This document shows positions 12,238 to 22,936 of a stretch of DNA of 64,000 nt, in pieces. The stretch is taken from contig NW_011887295.1 in the NCBI RefSeq assembly GCF_000151315.2, forward strand, positions 1,827,762 through 1,891,761, written 5' to 3'. The position numbers and the translations under genes are program-made. The stretch is from Capsaspora owczarzaki ATCC 30864. Its lineage: Eukaryota > Opisthokonta > Filasterea. Numbering within the stretch: position 1 is the first letter of the stretch; each line of letters opens with the position of its first letter. The notes beneath the pieces are model-generated. The model worked only from the letters and a program-made list of their open reading frames with translations, was not told the DNA's origin and did no database searches.

Positions 12238-12577
12238 TTGACTGCGCTTCGTTCGATTGCCGCTGTTTTACAGTATGTTGTCTGAATTTGAAGACGAGGA
12301 ATAGCCGCAAGGGAAAAGCGGGAGGCTGAAGGGATATGGATCAGTCAATTAATGGACACAAGGAACGAGGCAAAAGTAGAAAAAAATCGCTTTGCAGAGA
12401 GAGGTTGGAATGGAAGCGAAAACAAAAAGCACAAGAATGGCTCACTGTTCTGTATTGCGGGAAATCGTGGAATCATGAAACGGTGGAAAAGAATCAGAGG
12501 CTCAGGACATGACTCGGCTTGGTTGGGGGGTTGGTCTTTGTCATGAAGGAGAAGGATCAGAAGCACAAAGATGCTCG
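12138..12577. other. Intergenic: AP4E1 5' flank and COX18 3' flank with A51 run
   Basis: 440 bp between the start of AP4E1 and the stop of COX18, both on the minus strand. It holds an uninterrupted run of 51 A (12185-12235) about 50 bp upstream of the AP4E1 ATG, which reads as poly-T on the coding strand. No gene is recognisable. The AP4E1 promoter presumably lies in the remaining sequence. Confidence 0.6.
12185..12235 (+). repeat. Poly-A homopolymer (51 nt)
   Basis: 51 consecutive A, equivalent to T51 in the sense of AP4E1. Such long poly(dA:dT) tracts are known to exclude nucleosomes. The true length may differ because long homopolymers are prone to sequencing error. Confidence 0.95.
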
Positions 12578-14430
12578 TCACTTTTTGGCACGAAGGGGCG
12601 ACCAACTCTGGCCACCCGTCTTGTGATTGCCAAACGTGGAAGCTGAAATGCTCGTACTGGGTTTCTTTTGGAGTAAGATTTCTGCAGCAGACAGAGCCGT
12701 TGCGCCAGCCGACACATTTTCAGACGCTACACCGTTGCCAAGATCGAGCTTGTGCAAGGGAAAGGGTAGTCTGCTATTCTGGGCCGTCACTGGAAGCACT
12801 GGAATGCCGAGCAATCTTCGCACTGCAGGTATCCGGAAGGAAATGTTTTGCAACGCCGAGTAGATGGCCGAGCCCAACCAGTACATGCCCACGCTCTAAA
12901 CACGGCACGTGTTGACAGATGATTCGTGAGAGTTCAAGTACCCAATCTCAATATACACAATTCAAAAGCCCAGCCGACATTGTCGCCGTACCGCAGGACT
13001 GACGGCTGCGGCAAAGCCCATCGCAATTGCCAAGAGACGCCAGATTTGCGAGCCAATGCGAAACGCGAGCGACTTGTTCGAGCTTGCTGAGATGGTCAGC
13101 TGTGAATGGAGACAAAAAAAAGCACGACCCAACAAAAGCACCCAATTGCCGTTATGAAATAAAAGCAAACAGCCGAGAACTAAATGAACTGTCATCCAAC
13201 CCATCCAACCAAAACAAGTCGTACCTGTGTGTTGTACAACATGATGCCACCGATCAGTACGGGGACAAGATAGAATTGGTCGGGGGCGGTGAGGTCGGTG
13301 AAACTCAATATTCCCTCAGAGGTCAAGCCCGGGCTGACGAATGGCAATTCCGGCACAGCGTCAAGGGATCCGACCGTTGCCATCGAATAAATGTGCTCTG
13401 CATCAAGCAGGTCTTTGGCAACACCGTTCGCCACCAGTTCATTCAAAAAGTCTTGCTTGATTCTGGTCTCGGACGGCATCAGGAAGGAAAAGTACTGCCG
13501 AAGGGAGATTGGCCAGCCCGACATGCCACGAAGCGCCAACGTGATGGCAATAAACAGCGGGGCTTGTGCCCAAGCCAGCGCGACGGATCGCATGGGGCTA
13601 TACCCAATTTTGGTCATGAAGCGTTCTTGAGTCTCACGCAGCTGAAGCGGGGAGGGAACAGGAAAGCAAATGTGAGTGATACGCAATCCACACAGAACAG
13701 ATGCAGCAACTGCATCAAAGCCTCCCATGTTTCCACCCACACACGACAGTCTGGGATACACCAGAAGGCGTACAACAACAGCACAAAGGAAAGTCGGGGG
13801 CCTTACCACTGGTTGCACGCGCTTCTGGAACTGCTCGTACGTCAGATTATTCCTGCGACATTCGGCAGCAACCTCGTGCTGCTTGGCATTGATCTCGGCC
13901 TTCAGTTGAGGCTCTGCAAGAACCATCCGCGCGCTCTCCTTTGTGGCATAGACGGACAGCGGCAAGGTGAACACGGTGCGCAGCAGGAACGCCGACGCGA
14001 CGATCGACAGCCACCACGGCAATCCAGTCATGTCATGGATGCCTTCGAACAAGCCACGAGCCGCAGCGAGGACGGCGCTGTCGCCAGCTGGAGCCGCAGC
14101 CATCTGGAGCGTCGACACGGCGGACGGATCAAGCTCTGTCACACTCGGCACCAGCAGCAGCGTGCTGTTGTGCGTGGCAGGCTCAGCCAAGGGGCATGCA
14201 GCATAGTATTGTGCAGAGCCAGGCATCGCAGTGAGGCTGGCCAGAGTGGTGACGGAGCGACCAGAGTGTCCAACTGGAGCGACTGCAGCGCGCAGCAACG
14301 CAGCACTGGGCAGCGGACGGGACACGAGATCGCCAGCACAAGGCATGCTATTGGTCGTCATCATGATGGCGGCGGCGGCGGCGGACGACGCGCGACTACT
14401 GCTGCGTCCCAGCAATCGGATCATCAGCAT
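12578..14430 (-). CDS. COX18: COX18-like mitochondrial membrane insertase (Oxa1/YidC family)
   Basis: Start ATG at 14430, stop TGA at 12578-12580, with three or four introns. The N-terminus is Ser/Ala/Arg-rich, as in a mitochondrial presequence. The family core starts at TGLPWWLSIVASAFLLRTVF, then the matrix loop with Gln/Arg-rich helix. Next come AWAQAPLFIAITLALRGMSG, the exon with FTDLTAPDQFYLVPVLIGGI, and finally SVGMYWLGSAIYSALQNISF followed by RIPAVRRLLGIP. The short MYWL-(S/C)-QN-FRxPxxRxLxxIP ending is characteristic of COX18, which exports the C-terminal tail of COX2 across the inner membrane, rather than OXA1 with its long ribosome-binding tail. About 70 extra residues follow the last TM. 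Assignment to COX18 over OXA1L is by motif wording, not by phylogeny. Confidence 0.82.
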
Positions 14431-14698
14431 GCTGATTCAAGACGAAAGCTGCTGACTAGAGAGAGACGACTGCGATTCGAGTTTGTGGACGATAACAAGA
14501 ATATCAATAGAAAATCAAGAGAACACACGAAATGCAAGTTCAGCACTGAGGAGGAAGGTAACTGCCACGAAACGCCAGATACTCGTTCCGAACGGAATAC
14601 ACAACGAACATTTTGATTTGGTTTTGCATTGGAACCATCCAACACCTGCTCACGACAACACACTCAAACACCAAGCCAACAAACGCGATCGGTCGTGT

Positions 14699-15708
14699 TT
14701 ATCGATCGCGACCATCGCGTGCTCGCCAGAGTCCCTGATTTGCGAGTTCACGCACCACTTCTTTTGGTGGACGATCAAAGACGCCCACTGCATACAATCC
14801 GGGCTGGAATTTGCCTGTGATACAAACAGTGGAAAATGAGGCAAAATAGACCAGCAAACAACAAGCGTGTCGAGTCAGTCAACAACAACAGAGCAACGAC
14901 AACAATGACAACAACGGACGTACTTATTGACTGCCATCGCCCGGTCCAGCTGACGTCTGGCTTCATGAGAGCCACCATGCTGCAAGCAATTCAAACAACA
15001 ATCAGATGAGGGTTGTTGTTGTTTATCGCAGGATCTGCTGCTTCTTCTTCTCCTCACAACGAATGCGCATTTGTTCAAAGCTGGAGCGGAAATCGTTTAC
15101 CCTTCAAAGTTCTTGGTCGTCAAGGCCGTGTTCTCCTGGTCAATGCCCAGCTCTTCCAGTACCTGGGAGCAATTCTCACAGCCATTGGCTTCAAACTGGT
15201 TTGCGTTCTTGAGCAGCGAGCAGATCATGCACGCAACGAGGTCCTTGAGGTCGTCTGGCAGAATGTCTTGGGAGACCTCGGCGCTCTTCTGCTTGCGCGA
15301 GCGAGGCTTGCTTCGGCCTGTAGATCGAGGTGCTGCGGATGTGCCTGTGGCCGTGGTGGTCTTGAGCTTGGCCGCGCCGGGCGCAGCGTCGTGGTCGTCG
15401 TCGTCGTCGTCGTGGTTGTCGTGGTGGTGATGGCTGCTGCCGAGCGACTCGACCATCGGCGTCTGCGGCTGCATCATGTGCGGCACGGGGTCGAACGCAG
15501 CAGGCGTCATGGCGACCGGCAGCGGCGTCTGCATCTGCTGCATGGCTGCATTGTAGATGGAGCTCGACGACGGCGCAGGCGATGGCGCGTAGCCGCCGGG
15601 CATTGGCGACGCGGCCACATACGGCGACGGCGACGGTGCGTACAGGCTCGTCCCAGGCGCAGGCGTCGCTGGCTCGGGCGTCTGTGCGTATGGGTTGTGG
15701 TAGCTCAT
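14699..15708 (-). CDS. SUPT4H1: SPT4 transcription elongation factor with N-terminal low-complexity arm
   Basis: Three exons: 15101-15708, 14924-14979 and 14699-14814, phases verified, 259 residues. The C-terminal ~115 residues are SPT4: LVACMICSLLKNANQFEANG plus CENC form the four-Cys zinc site. After intron 1 comes GMVALMKPDVSWTGRWQSIS, then KFQPGLYAVGVFDRPPKEVV and RELANQGLW before TAA. SPT4 pairs with SPT5 to make DSIF, which controls RNA polymerase II pausing and processivity. The unusual part is residues 1-144: a Pro/Thr/Ser/Tyr-rich segment with repeated (Y/S)APSP, ASPMP and QTP, a His/Asp run, and a basic SKPRSRKQK patch. Normal SPT4 is about 117 residues. The start at 15708 was chosen because upstream codons look like UTR, and the low-complexity arm is already in frame from this ATG. 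Confidence 0.88.
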
Positions 15709-16243
15709 CCTTTGGCTCAGCGTTTGACGATCAAGAAGGGAAATAAAGGACTGAGAGAGGCTTTTTTTTCTTATTCTATTCATGGTTTTGTTGATCGAAT
15801 GTTGGATACTGTATGAATGCATACAGTTCGTTGTGTGTGTGTGATGACTTTGAGCGCTTCCTCACAGCTGGTGCAGAGTCAAGCGAGAATCGGCTTTTCC
15901 CCTTTGCGCTGTTTCGCTCTGGTTTCGCTCTTTGTTCCCCTTCCTCGCTCTGCTCATTGTCCGCCGCTCTTTGTGCTATCATGTTGCATTTCCATGAATA
16001 TATTCTCGCGTTGTCTGGGGTTGACTGTTTGGCTCTATCGAGTGTGTCTGTCGAGCACACAGTTCATTCGTTCTTTTTTTGTTCTTTTTGTCTCTTGTTC
16101 TTGTTTGTTGCTCCACAAAACGTCACCGAACAAACAAACAAAACAGCAGCAAAAACAGCAAAGGCAAAGCCCATCGCATTCGCCAGCAACCATAGTCGGA
16201 ACAACATCACGCGCAGCAGGACGAGCAGCAGCAGCGGCGTCAG

Positions 16244-16272
<29 letters not shown>
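15709..16272. promoter_or_regulatory. Divergent intergenic region between SPT4 and the Tec kinase
   Basis: 564 bp between two divergent start codons. The last part, 16222-16270, is a (CAG/AGC)n tract immediately before the kinase ATG. It is open in the kinase frame and would add a poly-Ala stretch if an upstream start were used. No other gene is seen. Confidence 0.5.
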
Positions 16273-16274
<2 letters not shown>

Positions 16275-19200
16275 GGGCGATCAGAATTTCCCGCCCGGCG
16301 TGCTGATGCAGGGCCACCTGCTCAAGCGAGCGCAGGGCATGCGCTTCACCACCCTCATGAAGAACTTTGAGTGGCGCTACTTTGTGTTGCGCAACGACGC
16401 GGTGTCGTACTACGACGCTGATCATGAAGTGAGTCCCAAGTTTTGTTTGACTTGACAAAAAAAAAACAAAAACAAAAAAAAAAAAAAAAAAAAAGGCTTT
16501 GGAAAAATTAATAAAAAAAAAGAAAAAAAGAAAAAAAAAAAAAAAACAAGAAAAAAACGGGGTGTGATGAGCGCAGGGAAGGAAAAGAGAGCGAGAAGGG
16601 GCGCGGATGAGTGGCTCGTCAAAGAGCAAGTGGTCTGACTTGGCGAACGACGGAGAGCAGCGTCTATGCAGGGCAGGGCGGACGGGTGGCGAAACTCAAA
16701 AGAACAAAAAAAAAAAAAAAAAAAAAAAGACCAAGTATTGAAGTATTGCCATTGCCATTGCCATTGCGGGGGAGGGTGAGGAGAGGAGGGTCATTGAACA
16801 GAATCGCATCGATCGGAGTTTCAAGTCATCCTTGCAAACGCAGTGTTTCTATCTCTCTCTCTCTTCATGTGTATGTGTGAGCGAGTGTGAGTGTGTGGTG
16901 TTCCCCAAGTCACCAGCGCAAGAACCGACTCGCTCAAAAAAAAAAAAAAAGCCACAAAAAAATAATTACAAAAAAAAGAAAAAAAAAAGAAAAAAAAAAA
17001 GAAAAAAAAAAGAAAGAAAAAGAAAAGTGCAGCTGATGATCTGACGATGGTGGCTGCGCGTCGGCCACGCACGTTGCACTCGAATGTGGTGCGCCAATGC
17101 CACTTCTTGTCGCGTGCTTCTCGGCTCGCTTCCGCTCATCACCCTCGCCTTTCTGTGCGAAACAACCGACGGGGACAAAAAAAAAAAAAAAAAAAAAACT
17201 CCAACCAATAATTTCAAAATAATCCAAATTGGAGGCCTTTTTGTTATTTTTTATTTTTTATTTTATTTTATTTTGTTTGGTTTTGTTTGGTTTTTCGTTT
17301 CTTTTCCTCGCTTTCTGAGGAATCACGATCACTTCACGATCACCGTTCGCACACTGAGCACCCACCACACACCTACACCCACACACACCCACGCCCATAC
17401 ACTCACATACAGCAGCCAAGCGAGCATGGGCCACTACAGCGCGATCCGAATGGTTGGAACAAAATCACTCACCGTTCACGTCCGCCTTTCCCTTCGCCTT
17501 TTGATCTACCCCTCCTCCCCGTCTTTGACACAGAACCCCTCCAAGCTGAAAAAGTCGCTGCAAATATCAAAGTTCCGCGCGATTGAAATTGTCGAGGACA
17601 GCACCTTCCAGCGCGCTGCCATGTTCCAGATCATTCACGAAGACGCCATTCTCTACTGTGGCGCTGCAAACGACCAGGAGCGCACGGCCTGGATGAATGC
17701 GCTTCGAGCAGGTACGGCTCATCCTCCTCCTCCTCCTCCCCTTTTCGGCTCGTCTCGATACTTGTTGCTACTACTTGTCGCGATTGACTCATTGCACCCA
17801 TCCCCTCTGTTTTGCTTTCTGCAGTTTTCGCCGTTCTACCTAACAAGTACTCGACGTATCATCGCGGCGCATACGTGAAGGGAAATTGGACGTGTTGTCG
17901 TGCCAAGCACGAAGCGGCACATGGCTGCGACACTTGTTTCATGTACAATCTCGCGCCATCTGCGCCAGTAGTCGCCGTTCCGACGCCGGCAGCTCCTCTG
18001 CCCATTGCCAGCAGTCCAATGACGGCCTACGCCCATGAAGCGCTGGCCTCTCGTAATCACAGTGTCGCTGCCGAGCCTCCGGAGGTCAGAATTCACGAAG
18101 GACCGGATTGCGTACGTGTTTTGCATTTTTTTTAAAGAGGGTTTTTTTTTCTTCATTTCGGTTTGAATATTCGATCGTTGTCTCATTTTGTTTTTCCATT
18201 TTCTTGCTTTCGTCTTTAGCGTCCTCGTATTGTCCTTCCGCCGTTGAACGGACCAAACGAACAGCGCTACACTGCCAAGCACCCGTACGTGGCGGTTTCG
18301 GAGGGCGACTTGTCCATCCATGCAGGCGACATTCTAGTGGTGTTTGACAAATCCGATCCCAACTGGTGGTTTGCGCGCGCTTCCAACGGAGCCGAAGGCA
18401 GCATCCCGAGCAACTTTGTGGCCGAGTACGGTGCCATCGATGGCGAATTGTAAGACTCAAGTTCTGGTTGAACACTGAGTGCCCAAACTGGAAATTGTTT
18501 TGCTCAACATCATTCTCTCTGCCCCCCCCCTGCCTCCTCTCCGTTGTGTGCAGATGGTTCCATGGTAAGATGAGTCGGCATCAAGCAAACGACTTACTTA
18601 TTCGTGAGCGCGAAGGCAGCTTTTTGCTACGCGCCAGCGACAGCAAACCAGGCGAATATTCAATTTCGTTGCGGTAAGCCCTCGAGTTTTTTTTTCTGGT
18701 CCTCCACGCTGTGGAGCAAGAACCAGTGAAACTCCCACTTTAAGTGCTCAACTCGCCCTCGTTGTCTGCCCTTCTTCTGACAGAACGGCCGAGGATGTGC
18801 GACATTACCGAATCGTTCGTGGAGCGAATGGCGAGGTTTATGTCTCCCCGCGCCACCAATTCCCGACCATTAGTGATCTCATTTCGTACCACACGACCAA
18901 TCGTGGCGGCTTGTTTATTCGATTGAAGCATCCCGTGCCTCGCGTCGACCAACCCGTTGTGAAGAGTCTTGCGCGTGACAAGTGGGAAATTGATCGCGAC
19001 GAGCTCACCATCGGCCAGCAGCTGGGCAGCGGGCAGTTTGGTGTACGTATTAGCTTGTGGCTGTTGGTCGTGACGGCTGCGTTGGTTTGCCTTGGTCTCA
19101 CAGCAACCTCACTGCGACATTTCTGCACAACTTCGCAGGAGGTCTTTGCCGGCATGTTCCGAAAGCGCGTCAAGGTGGCCATCAAGATTATGAAGGAAGG

Positions 19201-20131
19201 CGCCATGTCGGAAGATGCATTCTTGGAGGAGGCGCAGATCATGAAGTATGGCTGTTGGGTGTTGGTTGTTTTGAGCTTAGAGCTGGCTGGCTTGTTGCCC
19301 CTGCCTGCTTCTCTAGTGCATTCTCTCACTCTTCAATTCTGCCGTGTTTTTGTAGGCAATTCAATCACGACCATCTCGTCAAGCTGCTTGCGATTTGCAG
19401 CCGACAGCGTCCGATTTACATTGTGACCGAGTTGATGGACCGCTCGTTGCTGGATCATCTCCGAGGCAATCCCAACCTGCCTCTCGTAATCACGTTGTAC
19501 ATGGCAGTTCAAGTTTGCTCGGCCATGGAGTATTTGGAGCAGCGCAATTTCATCCATCGTGACCTGGTATGAGCGCCGACTCGCACACGTCATTTGCAAC
19601 AACCACGCATGTTTCCTCTTTTGTGGTGCATGTCGTACTGACTCACTTTTTTGTTGGCTTTTCGTATGCATGGTTGTGTATTGGCAGGCTTGCCGAAATT
19701 GCCTCGTGCGCGACCCGAACATCGTCAAGGTGGCAGACTTCGGTTTGGCGCGACACATTGAAGACGAGTACTCGGCAATGGAAGGCGCCAAGTTCTCGAT
19801 CAAGTGGTCGGCATTAGAAGTCATTCTTTATGGCAAATTCTCAACCAAGTCGGACGTATGGAGCTTTGGCGTGCTGTTGTGGGAGCTCTTCTCGGCCGGA
19901 TGCAACCCCTACCCAACCCTGTCGAACGCCGAGGTCATGGAGAAGGTTGCTGATGGCTACCGTCTCCCACGGCCGGATAACTGTCCCGCCCGCATCTATG
20001 AGCTCATGAAATTGGCTTGGCGCGATTCTCCAGATGAGCGCATTTCATTCCAAGAATTGATCAGCCAGCTCAACCCCATCTACGATGCTGTGGCCGACAA
20101 CTCGACAGAGCTGCTGGATCTCGACTACTAG
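16273..20131 (+). CDS. Tec-family tyrosine kinase (PH-BTK motif-SH3-SH2-kinase)
   Basis: About eleven exons. A PH domain opens with VLMQGHLLKRAQGMRFTTLM and WRYFVLRNDAVSYYDAD, and closes in the exon after a 1,105-bp intron (16429-17533) with CGAANDQERTAWMNALRA. A BTK zinc motif follows (YHRGAYVKGNWTCC and HGCD). The SH3 has ALYDY replaced by AKHPYVAVSEGDLSIHAGD, then WWFARASNGAEGSIPSNFV. The SH2 is WFHGKMSRHQANDLL, EGSFLLRASDSKPGEYSISL and HYRI. The kinase has LGSGQFG-EVFAG, KVAIKIMKEG, HRDLACRNCLV, VADFGLARHIEDEYSAMEG, KWSALEV and SDVWSFGVLLWELFSAG. All catalytic residues (Lys, HRD Asp, DFG Asp) and the loop Tyr are present. Two departures: RDLACRN for RDLAARN, and ALE for the usual APE/PPE. 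Tec kinases act downstream of PI3K at membranes. The ATG at 16273 has a good CCATGG context. Confidence 0.94.
16429..17533 (+). other. Unusually long first intron of the Tec kinase, rich in A-runs
   Basis: GTGAGT donor at 16429 and CACAG acceptor ending at 17533 bracket 1,105 bp, about ten times the typical intron here. It contains many A-runs of 8-22 nt interrupted by C or G, a (CT)n patch, a (CCATTG)n hexamer array near 16747-16770, and a CA-rich block near 17358-17410. No coding exon is recognisable within it; the exons on both sides join in phase as one PH domain. Confidence 0.85.
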
Positions 20132-20489
20132 AGCAACCATACACTGAATCGACAGCCGCTACATTTTTCTTATTCTATCCTGGTTCATTTTTTTGTGTTC
20201 TTAGGCTCTTCTTTTGTTGATGCATGCTCCCCCCGCCCTTTTTTTTTTCTCTCTCTCTCTCCCCCGCAAACTGTGTGAGTGTTTCTGTTTTGTGTTTTTG
20301 GCTTTCGACGTGTTTGCTGTCGACTTGTTTGGCGAATGTGTTTGTTTGATACCCTTTGCATCCATAAAAGGCCGCCATTAGTTTTTCTGTTTTTTTTTTC
20401 TACGACAACGAATCGACCATAATCCAAACGAATTATTAAGGAATTTCTATTGTACAAGCTACAGATAAGAATGATACAGTATCGAGCAA
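20132..20489. other. Convergent 3' region between Tec kinase and rhomboid gene
   Basis: 358 bp of T-rich sequence holding both 3' UTRs. It contains CT-rich and T-rich runs. No gene is seen. Confidence 0.6.
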
Positions 20490-21629
20490 TCATCTTCGTG
20501 AAGGATGCGGATGTGTGGGTGAGAATGAGCGAAAAGGGGCGTCGATCGGATACGACAGCTCGGGATCCAGTTCGTCATCCCTTGCAGGACGAGCAGCGGT
20601 TGAAACAGCGGATGGCGCCGAGGACGTCGAGGCTCCTCCTCGATATGGAGTCACTGGCAGAGAAGTGGATTGGCCGCTCGACAATGACGCAGCTGGAAGT
20701 GGGAAACTTGTGTTGCGGACGTTGGAACTCGAGCCTCTGGACACCTGCGAAGCAAAGCCACTCTGGGATTGCGCAGCGGACATGTCGTACAATCCTGGGC
20801 GGTGAGGCGCGGGTGCGCCGACCATGACTGACTCGAGTTGGTGCCGTCGATCGAGACGCTCGGCGATAACGCTGGACGGAATCAGGTTTACTTGTAGGGG
20901 CAGGTCCAACACGGCTGCAGGTCCATCGGCAAGATTCTCAAACGGCCACATATCGTGTTCCAGCATGTATCCGCCCACAAACTGCGCAGCCAGGCAAAAG
21001 ACGGCAAAGTTGCTCACGACATCCAAGCCACCAAAGTGCAGAAAGACGCCAGCGATGATACCGGACACGTGGGCAAGCAAGCTCGCCCTCCGCACCAAGA
21101 ACTGCGTGAGAATGAGGTTGAACAGGGGAGCAGACCAAGCTGGGAAGTTGGCAAACAGAAACGGGACGGGATACATGGGATGAGCCAAGCCGAGGAGGGT
21201 GGCAAGGCCGAATGCGACGCCAGAGTAGCCGACAGACAAGCAGGTGCGGTACGAGTCACGGCGTTCCACGAGACCGCGCCAGTTGGCATGGAGAACGAGG
21301 CAATGCGTCAGGGCAAGGTGGACGAAGGCACTGAGGCCGATCAAGAGGGCGGTTGCGCGCATGTACTCGAGGGTGCCGCGCTCTTCCTCGAAAAACGAGC
21401 ACGTCCACACGGCGCTCATATTCATGAGGAGATGGACGAGGCTGGCATGGAAGAATGGCGCAGTGATGATACGTGAAAGCTGCTGCCGTTCGTAGACGGC
21501 CGCATAGCTGAAGGTGACTTGTTCAAAGTCAACCTTGTAGTTGAGAAAGCCGAAAAACCCGCTCAGTAGCGCGAACAAGCATGCAAAGGATGCCGGCCTT
21601 GTGATGATGACGGCGAGGAGCGCGAGCAT
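20490..21629 (-). CDS. Rhomboid-family intramembrane serine protease
   Basis: A single exon of 379 residues. Several hydrophobic segments carry the rhomboid signature: FHASLVHLLMNM (the HxxxxHxxxN oxyanion element of TM2), GYSGVAFG in TM4 with the nucleophile Ser of GxSG, and LLAHVSGIIAG with the catalytic His of TM6. So it should be an active protease cutting within membranes. The spacing and the lack of a seventh TM resemble the RHBDD1/RHBDL4 type, but the subfamily is uncertain. The cytosolic C-terminal ~130 residues are Ser/Ala/Pro-rich with an Arg-rich end, and no ubiquitin-binding motif is evident. The start at 21629 (MLALLAVIITRPASF) places TM1 at the N-terminus. The frame is open further upstream, to 21857, with a possible CTAG acceptor near 21642, so a 5' exon cannot be excluded. 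Confidence 0.8.
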   Translation of the reverse strand: MLALLAVIITRPASFACLFALLSGFFGFLNYKVDFEQVTFSYAAVYERQQLSRIITAPFFHASLVHLLMNMSAVWTCSFFEEERGTLEYMRATALLIGLSAFVHLALTHCLVLHANWRGLVERRDSYRTCLSVGYSGVAFGLATLLGLAHPMYPVPFLFANFPAWSAPLFNLILTQFLVRRASLLAHVSGIIAGVFLHFGGLDVVSNFAVFCLAAQFVGGYMLEHDMWPFENLADGPAAVLDLPLQVNLIPSSVIAERLDRRHQLESVMVGAPAPHRPGLYDMSAAQSQSGFASQVSRGSSSNVRNTSFPLPAASLSSGQSTSLPVTPYRGGASTSSAPSAVSTAARPARDDELDPELSYPIDAPFRSFSPTHPHPSRR

Positions 21630-21871
21630 TCTTTTGTATGCTAGGGTCGCGGTGGGTGGAAAGAGGGTGCAAGTGGAGCGAAAACGAACAAAAGAAAAGC
21701 GAAAACAGTGAAGATGCGAGGTCTGCCTCAAATGCCACAAAAGCAACGTGAAACAGGCAAGAGTAGATCGAAGCTGAAATGGAGGGAAACGCGCGGTTCC
21801 AGCGACGACGACGAGGAGGAGGAGGGTCCGAATGTAAAAGGGGACGGAGCGAGACACGAGAACTTGGGCTC

Positions 21872-22117
21872 TTAGAGCTTGGGCGCCGCGCCAGGACCAG
21901 CAGCGCTCGTACTCGCAGTGCTAGTAGTACTAGTAGTAGTAGTAGTCGTGGTGCTTGATGGCGCTGGCGGGTTGACCAGGAGCACCGTGTCGAGGTGGTC
22001 TGCAAACTGGATGCCAGCGAGCGAGACGACAATGCCAGCGAGGCCGACGGCAACGCGCTGCTTGCGAGTGAGGTTCTTGTAGCTCTGGAAGAAGGAGCGC
22101 GTGTGATGGAAAGCCAT
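21872..22117 (-). CDS. Small single-TM protein of unknown function
   Basis: An 81-residue ORF. A basic/aromatic N-terminus (MAFHHTRSFFQSYKNLTRKQ) is followed by one hydrophobic segment (RVAVGLAGIVVSLAGIQFAD), a short acidic stretch, and then a Pro/Thr/Ser tail with a run of eight Thr coded by ACT. I do not recognise the family. The positive N-terminal flank and single TM would fit a small mitochondrial inner-membrane or ER protein. It lies 242 bp upstream of the rhomboid start, on the same strand. A TM segment in a short ORF with an ATG in fair context favours a real gene, but without homology this stays tentative. Confidence 0.55.
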   Translation of the reverse strand: MAFHHTRSFFQSYKNLTRKQRVAVGLAGIVVSLAGIQFADHLDTVLLVNPPAPSSTTTTTTTSTTSTASTSAAGPGAAPKL

Positions 22118-22936
22118 TCGGCAAAAGCAATGCAACAGAAAGGGCGCTTGGGCGAAGGTGGAGAGAGAGAGTGTGTGTGTGTGTGTGGAGAGGGAAGACC
22201 AGTCACAAGCCAAAGCAGCTCAGTCAGGTCGTAAAAGCAAAAGAAAAGAGAGAACGACGACGCTGAATTAGGAACAAAGTGCTCAGAACATTGTAGATCA
22301 CCCATGTTTCACTTGCTCAGGAGGATGAGGTCCGGCACACAGGCAGGGCTCAGACAATGTGACCTCGAACTGTAAAATCTCTTCCCGCAAACTTGTCTCT
22401 CTTCCCCCTCTGCGATTCTCTTCCTCTTCCCCGCCTCGCGCCCTTTTTCATAACGATGAGTTAAGCACAAGAGCTCAAGACAATCAGACAAGCAAAACTC
22501 AAATACGACACCTCGACTTGCTCGTCCATCTCGTTGACTCTTTCGCTTGAGCTCCCGTTTCGAGCATTCGCTACGAACTGGGCTCATCCCTAATCGGTCT
22601 TTTCCTCATTCTTCACTATATTCTTGAGTAAACGATACTTTCGCATACATTTCGTACGCTTCAGTAGTGATTCTAGGTCCGGGTAAGGTCGTAACACACA
22701 CACACACACACACACAGCGGTCGGGTCTGTCCGATTGTGTGTGTTTGGATCATGTTTTCACAGATTTCCCCACCCGATTTTGGATGACAACGATTGTTGA
22801 ATTTGATTGAAGGTTGTGTGATTTGTTGAACAGTGCTCTGCTGCTATTTATTTAAACGGCTGTTTTCACTTTCCCTGAATTCTTCAGTCTTTGTTTTTTT
22901 TCCAAACACCAAAACACAACACAACTTAGTAGCAAA
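22118..22936. promoter_or_regulatory. Divergent intergenic region upstream of V-ATPase subunit c
   Basis: 819 bp between the small membrane protein and V-ATPase c. It includes a (GT)n patch near 22170 and a (CA)12 run at 22693-22716. A tandem GGGT/GTGT composition follows around 22720-22745. The V-ATPase promoter and 5' UTR must lie here. I find no CACGTG-type E-box in it. Confidence 0.5.

Noticed and set aside
13027-14616. 529-codon + strand ORF opposite COX18
   Set aside because: It crosses introns and exons of COX18 without regard to them and has shadow-like Arg/His/Gln composition.
15817-16272. Upstream in-frame start for the Tec kinase giving a poly-Ala leader
   Set aside because: The CCATGG start at 16273 directly precedes the PH domain; the upstream residues look like UTR and a CAG tract.
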